12,316 nt of DNA from Dictyocoela muelleri (Eukaryota > Microsporidia), in NCBI GenBank assembly GCA_016256075.1, contig SDVU01000561.1, positions 1-12,316 of the forward strand, given 5' to 3'. The notes below the pieces were generated by a model. It made no database searches. It was given only the letters and a program-made list of their open reading frames with translations, and had not been told where the DNA came from. Position numbers and translations under genes: made by a program. The number at the start of each line of letters is the position of its first letter. Position 1 is the first letter of the stretch. This document shows, piece after piece, positions 7,110-12,316 of this stretch.

Positions 7110-7496
7110 GGTGTGTGAAATTATTTTTTCTTAAATATTAAAATGATCAATTTTTTCATAAAATTTATTAAAATGTCTGCAAACCCTAAAATGATCAAAT
7201 TTTTAACAAAAAGTTTTTTTTAATAGTTTAGTTTTTTGTATTATCATAACCGACGATTTACAATTAATAATATGTATCCCGAAACATTTTAAAGTTTTTT
7301 TATTGTATATCTATGTTTTCTTTTAAAATTATTGCAAATTTTATGAATACTGTTGAAAATTAATAAAAAAATAATCAAATTTGTTAAAATATAGAAAAAT
7401 AATGCAATAAAAAATAAAATCGTATCTACCGAGAAATTCCACAATTGCCAACACTATGAATTTTACTCAACCGCGGCACTTTTCTTATTTATTTTC
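7110..7496. other. AT-rich stretch without a recognisable gene
   Basis: No coding or RNA signal was found. A short direct repeat, AAAATGATCAA followed by T-rich DNA, occurs at 7140 and 7188, upstream of the 6852-7109 frame on its strand. It could be a promoter-type repeat or chance in A/T-rich DNA. Confidence 0.4.
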
Positions 7497-7709
7497 AAAT
7501 AATACATCATTCTTAAACTGCCAGAAGTCCACTTTATCGCGTTTTTCATTTTATCAATGACTCAGCAGAATATGGATAAATATGGCCTTTCATGATTTTT
7601 ATATTTTCACTACTTTTTTTCCGAGATGCCTCGCCACATTCATCACTACATTTAAGGTATCCCATCTGATTCATTGTTATATTAGGCTACTCTTAATCGG
7701 CTATATCGA
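7497..7709 (-). repeat. Dispersed repeat body, copy of 2620-2836
   Basis: This aligns with 2620-2836 in the same orientation, at roughly seven of ten positions by eye. Anchors are AATAATACA, TTTATCAATGACTCAGCAG, TTTCATGA, CCGAGATGC against CCAAGATGC, CATATTAG against TATATTAG, and AATC.GCTATA. No tRNA-like head is present: where one would be expected the inverted-repeat element at 7720 begins. Minus-strand readings of both copies share HLGKK and ILLSH, so the body may itself come from an old coding sequence. Confidence 0.7.
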
Positions 7710-7719
7710 AATGGAACAC

Positions 7720-7850
7720 GGTTCTACAACGGTATATGCCGCCGTAATAGATAATTAGGTGTAATGAAAGTATATTAAAATAAAAAAAAATGTTTAAGAA
7801 AATCCACGATTCACTATTTGATTAAATAAATATTTCTATAACAATAACAT
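7720..7850 (+). pseudogene. Decayed plus-strand copy of the coding tail
   Basis: In frame 1 from 7721 the reading VLQRYMPP, then CNESILK, then MFKKIHDS, interrupted by stops, lines up with VLQRFVPL, EYESILK and SFVKEGPR of the minus-strand tail at 8032-8179. Similarity at protein level across the stops suggests both come from a real coding sequence. The function is unknown. Confidence 0.45.
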
Positions 7851-7893
7851 TTTTTATAAAGCTATAAATGTTATTGCCGTAGAAAAATTTTTT

Positions 7894-7946
7894 GACCTGG
7901 ACGGTTTTTTTCCCCTTAAACAAAAGTGGGCGGTTTTTTCCCCTTA
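7894..7946. repeat. Direct pair of unit v
   Basis: GACCTGGACGGT then TTTTTTCCCCTTAA (7894-7919) is followed after ACAAAA by GTGGGCGGTTTTTTCCCC (7926-7946). Both run in the same direction. Unit v shares GG.CGGTTT and CCCC with unit u of 598-773, about 12 of 18 positions. Confidence 0.85.
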
Positions 7947-8008
7947 TAAAAAATCAAATTTTTAAATAATAATAAAAACAATTAATACAAATAATTATAT
8001 AAATTTTA

Positions 8009-8058
8009 GGACCTGGACGGTTTTTTTCCCCTTAAGGGGAAAAAAAACGTCCAGGTCC
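8009..8058. repeat. 50-bp near-perfect palindrome of unit v
   Basis: The left arm (8009-8033) begins GGACCTGGACGG and the right arm (8034-8058) is its reverse complement, with 24 of 25 positions paired and no loop. The centre is CCCCTTAAGGGG. Near-perfect pairing in otherwise decayed DNA suggests recent formation, repair by gene conversion, or selection on the structure. Confidence 0.92.
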
Positions 8059-8179
8059 AAATTTTTTATATGGAAAACTAAACCGAGGACCTTCTTTAAC
8101 GAATGATTTATATGCTTCTTTCAATATACTTTCATACTCCTCTTCATTTCTTTCGAGTGGCACAAACCGTTGTAGAACC
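8032..8179 (-). CDS. Unidentified coding tail ending in the palindrome
   Basis: About 49 codons are open on the minus strand, without a start codon near the element end, so this looks like the C-terminal tail of a longer protein. The composition is protein-like: VLQRFVPLERNEEEYESILK (20 residues), then EAYKSFVKEGPRFSFPYKKF, then GPGRFFSP and a stop. The stop codon TAA falls in the CTTAAG centre of the palindrome at 8009-8058, so the last eight or so codons are palindrome sequence. A decayed relative faces it at 7720-7850, and a weaker one may lie at 60-174. I recognise no family. The GC-rich arm supplying in-frame residues and a stop could be chance or a feature of the element. Confidence 0.4.
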
Positions 8180-8221
8180 AACTTTTATTTAGTAAAAAAT
8201 TTAAGGTGATCATTTAAAATT

Positions 8222-8316
8222 GGGGTGGGGAAATTTTGAGGTTTGTAAAATTTTTGGTTCTTTAGATTTTTTTTTTTTTTGGGGGGGGGAAGGTTCGGAA
8301 AAATTGGGGGGGGGGG
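8222..8316 (+). repeat. G-run cluster, possible G-quadruplex
   Basis: G runs of 4 and 4 (8222-8230), 9 (8281-8289) and 11 (8306-8316) occur on the plus strand, and a run of 14 T immediately precedes the nine-G run. Four or more G tracts could form a quadruplex, though the loop between the first two runs and the rest is long. No gene lies across it. Homopolymers of this kind are also prone to sequencing error, so run lengths are uncertain. Confidence 0.6.
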
Positions 8317-8433
8317 TCAAAAAATTATAGAATGAGTATTAATAAATAACAATTTAACTCTAATTAATTTATCTAAAATTAATTTAAATCAAAAATAATT
8401 TAATTATAAATAATTTAATTAAAAGAAATTTAA

Positions 8434-8505
8434 TTGAATAAATTAATTTAAAAATAATTGATTAAATAAATTAATTCAAAAATAATTGATTAAATAAATT
8501 AATTA
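8434..8505. repeat. AT minisatellite, 28-bp unit
   Basis: Two near-identical 28-bp copies (8450-8477 and 8478-8505) read AAAAATAATTGATTAAATAA followed by ATTAATT, preceded by a partial, diverged copy from 8434. The region from 8340 is the same low-complexity AATTAATTTA type and may be older repeat debris. Confidence 0.8.
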
Positions 8506-8524
8506 ATTAAAAAATAGGGTATGA

Positions 8525-9180
8525 ATTACTTGCACATGGTTATAAGCAAATTCAAAGATAATCGATGCCTACAGTCACAAGAAGATGTAGAATTTATTTG
8601 CAACATTACGCATTTTTAAATAAGGAATATTATAGTAAACATTTTAAAGTGTACTATTATTATATAATGAAAAAAAGCATAAATAAAGATAAAAAACTAT
8701 TGTACACACTGCAAAAGAAAATTCACCATTAAAAATATCGTATGATTTTAGGATGTAGGTTGATCACTAAATATATTCTTTAAAATAATTTTTTCCTTAT
8801 CAAAGACTATTGTCATGTCCTAGACGACAGCCATTGGATCAATAGTGATTTTGATCTTTACAAATTTCTAGAAAAAATCAAATATAAAAACAAAAATTCG
8901 AGAGACCCCTATGAATCGTCTTCCAAGACAACGCAACTATCGGACTCCGCGTCCAGACTTCGATAAACATTCTTCAAAGCACTTCTCTTTGTATAATCAG
9001 CTTCTTCTTTTTGGCAGGATCACCCGAGATCCCGTCAAGTTGAATTCAACGAATAAAAGCCAAATAACATATGATTAAGATAAAAAATTTACATCACAGC
9101 GCATCTAGTTTATGCATACTTTTAATAATACTAACATCACTGTCCGAAGATCGTTTTCTATGCTATAGGACATAGAAAAA
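8525..9180. other. Leader of the retroelement or unassigned stretch
   Basis: No gene is recognised. It precedes the Ty3/gypsy coding parts and is somewhat less AT-rich near 8890-9050, so it may include the element's 5' LTR and leader. A TGGCAGGATCAC sequence at 9014-9025 has the TGG start typical of a primer-binding site, but no tRNA match can be confirmed. The LTR cannot be delimited because the 3' LTR is outside the window. Confidence 0.35.
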
Positions 9181-9770
9181 CAAGATATATTCAAATGGAG
9201 AGATGAATTCGTTCAGACTGCTAAGCTGGCCTTTGGGATAAAAATACTGCATGCGAAGTACTGCGGTCCTCTATCGACTCAAAGTATTATACCTTGGCAG
9301 AAGACATCAATTATTTCAAGATTATGGTCAAACGAATTTTTTCTAAAATACCCAGCTAAACATTATTTAAGATACCTGAATATCTTATCAAATATTAGAC
9401 AAGATAACTTTGAAACCATTCAGTAATATAAAGAGGCTATTGAAAAAATATCTGAACGCTTGCAGATATGTATGAATTGGAATGATGAACAAACTCAAAT
9501 TAAAAAAGAAGAATCCCTTTATCATGGACTTTCAAACAGGACTCAGCTAGAAATGTCGAGACTTAATGTGAATTCAATAAGTGCAATGTATCAGATCATC
9601 CATTACACCGAAGATCCATTACTAAAACAAAACTTTATGAGAGAAGTTGTTAGCTATCATGAAGAGAAACCAGATAATGCAGACAATAAACTAAATATGT
9701 CAATTACACGGGCATTTCAGGCATACCACTGATTAATGCAGAGTAATAAGTAAAAAACAAGACAAAAATA
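9180..9770 (+). pseudogene. Gag part of the Ty3/gypsy fossil
   Basis: This helix-rich, charged region precedes the protease. The assignment as Gag capsid rests on position in the element and general character; I see no CCHC zinc knuckle. Part of a broken element. Confidence 0.6.
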
Positions 9771-9839
9771 ATAATCATAAAGATTTTAATAATCCTAAAA
9801 ATTTAATAATGAATCCAGAAAATATAAAACCCAAAATTC

Positions 9840-10130
9840 TTACAAAGAATATGCAACTAGAAGGCACAACTTATAATGTTATAATCGACACAGGATCAAC
9901 GTACAACTACATTAATGTGGAAATTGTTAATAAACATAAAATTGAAGCGCTCAGAATAAGTAGCACAATTGATTGATGGAAGCGCCGTGAGTTCAACGAA
10001 AGAATGTAATTTAAACCTATCAATTCTAAATTATAAAACGGTCCAATATAAGGTAAACGCAAAAATTCTTGACAAAATGGATACAAATATAATATTAGGT
10101 ATGGAAGTTTTTTTGAACAATTAGGCAAAA
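9840..10130 (+). pseudogene. Aspartic protease part of the Ty3/gypsy fossil
   Basis: The retropepsin active-site motif is visible as VIIDTGSTYNYIN near 9870-9910, followed by an ILGMEVF-like block near 10090-10115 where retropepsins carry ILGxDxL. It lies between Gag and reverse transcriptase as expected. Part of a broken element. Confidence 0.75.
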
Positions 10131-10369
10131 ATTGATTTAAAAGAAAAAGAATTAGAATTAAATGGTTTTAAATATGAAGTCGGCAATTTACATAGTAAAA
10201 GTAAACATGAAACTAAACACGAGGATAAAACCAAAATTTACAAAAATTCATTGACTGAACTTCCTAACGTCATTTTGAAATTGTTAAAATTTAACACAAA
10301 AAATATTGATAATGTCGTCTCATACCCAATATATAACATGAAATTGAACTGAATAAACCTGAAATCATT

Positions 10370-10960
10370 GCTATGAAACCATACCGAATCTCACCGATTA
10401 TGAAAGAAAGATTAAAAGCGGAAATTGAAAAAATCATCAGGGATAAAATAATTCAGAGAAGTTATTCTGAGTACGCATCATCAGCATTCCTAAATCTCAA
10501 AAAGAATGGCGAAATAAGACTCGTTAAAGATTTCCGAAATTTGAACAGAATCACGAAAGGAGATGAATATATATTCTTCAAAATATGGGATATTTTAGTA
10601 CAGCTTAAAGGTTTTACAATATATTCTAAGCTCGATCTGAAGGCCGGGTATTATCAAATTACCCTAGAAATAGAAAGTCGAAAATATACCGCTTTTTGGA
10701 TTGAGAACATGAAATATTAATGCTTCGAATGCCTTTCGGGCTCACCAATGCCCCTAAAACCTTCCAAAAAGCAATGGACAAAATTTTCTCAGAATTAAAA
10801 TTTGTTAAGGTTTACTTAGATGATTTAATTATTCACTCTAGAATTTCGCTGAACATATTGAACATGTGAGTATTGTTTTGAAACTCATTAATCAACATAA
10901 CATAAAGCTAAACCTTGAAAAGAGACAATTTTTCTAGGATAAAATTATTTTTAGGTCACG
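10370..10960 (+). pseudogene. Reverse transcriptase part of the Ty3/gypsy fossil
   Basis: Reverse transcriptase blocks are plain: the PYRISPIMKERLKAEI lead-in, the EIRLVKDFRNLN block, SKLDLKAGYYQI, the MPFGLTNAP block, and the catalytic YLDDLI. Motif wording is typical of the Ty3/gypsy group. Part of a broken element. Confidence 0.88.
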
Positions 10961-11209
10961 AAATTTCAAAAGAAGGTATTTCTCTAGATGTGTCGGCATT
11001 GGAAAATTTTAAAATTAGAACTCCAAAGACAAAACGACATATCCATAGAATATTGGGTTATATCTACTATTTTAAACCTTTCATTCCATTTTTTTAGTCA
11101 TGAGACCTTATTTATAAATTCAAAGCTAAAGAAAAATGTGCGAATTTCTTGGAAAGAAGAAGATATACATAAATTTAAGAAAATAATGGAGGTCATAAAA
11201 AAATACTTA

Positions 11210-11600
11210 AATACCTTGATGCAAACAAAGAATTTATTCTCGAGACAGATGCTTCCGATAATGCCACAGGTGCAGTATTGAAACAAGGCAGAGACATAAT
11301 AGGATTTTACAGTCATAAGTTTTTTGAAATCGAACTTAAGTACACCTCAATGGAGAAAGAACTGTTGGGCATCCTTAAAGCATTAGAATTTTTTAGAAAC
11401 ATGTTTTTGACAAGCCGAGTAATCATATTCACTGATAATAATAATTTAATTTATGATAATGATCTTTCAAGAAGATGTCAGAGGATGAAATTAATGATGG
11501 AAGAATTTAATTACGAGCTGAAAATAATTGAAGGAAAAAGAAATGATATCGCAGATAATATATCAAGATTAAACGTTTTAATACCGACAGAAATAAATTC
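11210..11600 (+). pseudogene. RNase H part of the Ty3/gypsy fossil
   Basis: The Ty3/gypsy RNase H pattern is visible: IGFYSHKFFEIELKYTSMEK, ELLGILKALEFFR, the IIFTDNNNL block with its aspartate, and NDIADNISR near the end. It follows reverse transcriptase directly. Part of a broken element. Confidence 0.85.
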
Positions 11601-11679
11601 TTATTAGAACGCCAAATATGGAAATTTGAATGCAAATGCTAAAATTAATAATGAAATAATTGAAGCTAAATTTGATTCT

Positions 11680-12316
11680 AAAGACAGACTAGTTATTCCA
11701 GGAGATGTACTTAAATCTACTTTAAAAAGTATTCAAGAAGACTAAGCACACCCCGGTGAAAAAAAATGTACGGAACTTTATTTAGGTATATCAATGGTAA
11801 GGGCTTTAAAGATAAAAATGAGTAAATTTACAGGGAATGTCTTGCTTGTCAAAGAAATAAGGATTGAAATAAGAAAATTGGTAAATATAGTGGATACATT
11901 TACTCATCTGAACCTTTTTCAATAATCAGCACTTATATTTTGGGACCTATAAAAACTATTCATTTTAAGACTGACATCGCAAAAGAATTCTTTTATTCAC
12001 TAACTATAACAGATATATATAGTCGATTTGCAAGAGTATTTTTATTAGAAGATATCAAAGCAGATTCAATAGTTAAAAATTTTAAAATTTTGTTAGATAA
12101 TTATCCAAGACCAGTTAAAGTTATTCCAGGCCTTGGGCGGCAATACATTTCAAATTCTTTTTCATATCTTCTAAAATCCCATAACATTCTACATATCAAA
12201 ACATCGCCATATAATCCCACGGCGAATGGAATATCCGATAGAATTAATGCAAGTATTAAAAATGTTTTAAGAATCTATAAAGGATTGGAATTAGGCAATG
12301 TTATTCAAAAAATCGA
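11680..12316 (+). pseudogene. Integrase part of the Ty3/gypsy fossil, cut by the window edge
   Basis: The zinc-binding region around 11740-11870 leads into the DDE core: GPIKTIHFK near 11943-11970, a TITDIYSRFARVFLL block near 12002-12045, and TSPYNPTANGISDRINASIK near 12202-12265, the usual HPxxNGxxER region. Position after RNase H confirms the group. Part of a broken element. Confidence 0.82.

Larger units (their letters stand above)
7720..8179. mobile_element. Inverted-repeat element with palindromic GC-rich units (unclassified)
   Basis: Both ends begin GGTTCTACAACGGT (plus at 7720, minus at 8179), and the similarity continues inward about 100-130 bp on each side, for example ATGAAAGTATATT in both arms. 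Inside lie two direct GC-rich units (7894-7946), 62 bp of AT-rich DNA, and a palindrome of the same unit (8009-8058). Homology between the arms starts at the same base on both sides, as expected for real element ends. No clear target duplication is seen (AAC lies close to both ends). No transposase domain is recognised. It may be a non-autonomous or rearranged element; class unknown. Confidence 0.55.
9180..12316 (+). mobile_element. Ty3/gypsy LTR retrotransposon fossil, runs off the window edge
   Basis: The parts run in the order Gag, protease, reverse transcriptase, RNase H, integrase, the order that defines the Ty3/gypsy (Metaviridae) group as opposed to Ty1/copia. All lie on the plus strand. 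It is broken, with roughly ten or more breaks spread over the coding region, so it is an old copy. The right end, including the rest of integrase and the 3' LTR, is outside the window. The left LTR is not delimited. With both LTRs, their divergence would date the insertion; from this window alone only 'old' can be said. Confidence 0.88.

Noticed and set aside
9907-10128. Minus-strand open frames opposite the retroelement (also 11098-11316).
   Set aside because: Both lie antisense to clear retroelement protein parts and are shadows.

Overview
The window is a strongly AT-rich eukaryotic stretch that looks like a transposon graveyard. No intact, recognisable housekeeping gene is visible. What can be read is a series of decayed mobile elements, several nested or rearranged, with AT-rich filler between them. 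The mix (Tc1-like, IS630-like DDE_3, Merlin/ISXO2-like and Ty3/gypsy elements in very AT-rich DNA, with no introns seen) fits a transposon-rich microsporidian best. This is inference: the sequence holds no host gene that settles the organism, and an AT-rich invertebrate or protist is not excluded.

Layout. 1-777: short GC-rich repeat units in palindromic and tandem pairs, with traces of coding on the minus strand. 1098-2390: a decayed Tc1-like transposon with inverted ends, transposase on plus. 2560-2990: a minus-strand repeat headed by a tRNA-like sequence with A- and B-box-like motifs, SINE-like in layout. 3206-5632: an IS630-like transposon with inverted ends of about 120 bp, split by a complete but decayed Merlin-type element at 3717-4803. 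5769-6103: a foldback repeat whose loop holds three copies of a 28-29 bp unit. 6488-6705: a second tRNA-headed repeat whose body matches the foldback arms. 6852-7109: an open frame for a small one-pass membrane protein, the only candidate for an unbroken gene. 7497-7709: a second copy of the 2620-2836 repeat body. 7720-8179: an inverted-repeat element with GC-rich palindromic units in the middle and two facing copies of one short coding tail. 8222-8316: long G runs. 8434-8505: an AT minisatellite. About 9180 to the window end: a broken Ty3/gypsy fossil with Gag, protease, reverse transcriptase, RNase H and integrase parts, continuing past the edge.

The most interesting signal is a family of 20-26 bp GC-rich units at 598-773 and 7894-8058. 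Both loci have the same unusual plan: one unit facing its own inverse as a near-perfect palindrome, 60-80 bp of AT-rich DNA, then two units in direct orientation 5-6 bp apart. The two loci are mirror images, and their units share only part of their sequence. At 7720-8179 the units sit between two converging copies of a short coding tail, and one tail ends at a stop in the centre of the palindrome. I cannot assign this to a known element class. All alignments were made by eye, so identities and boundaries are approximate.
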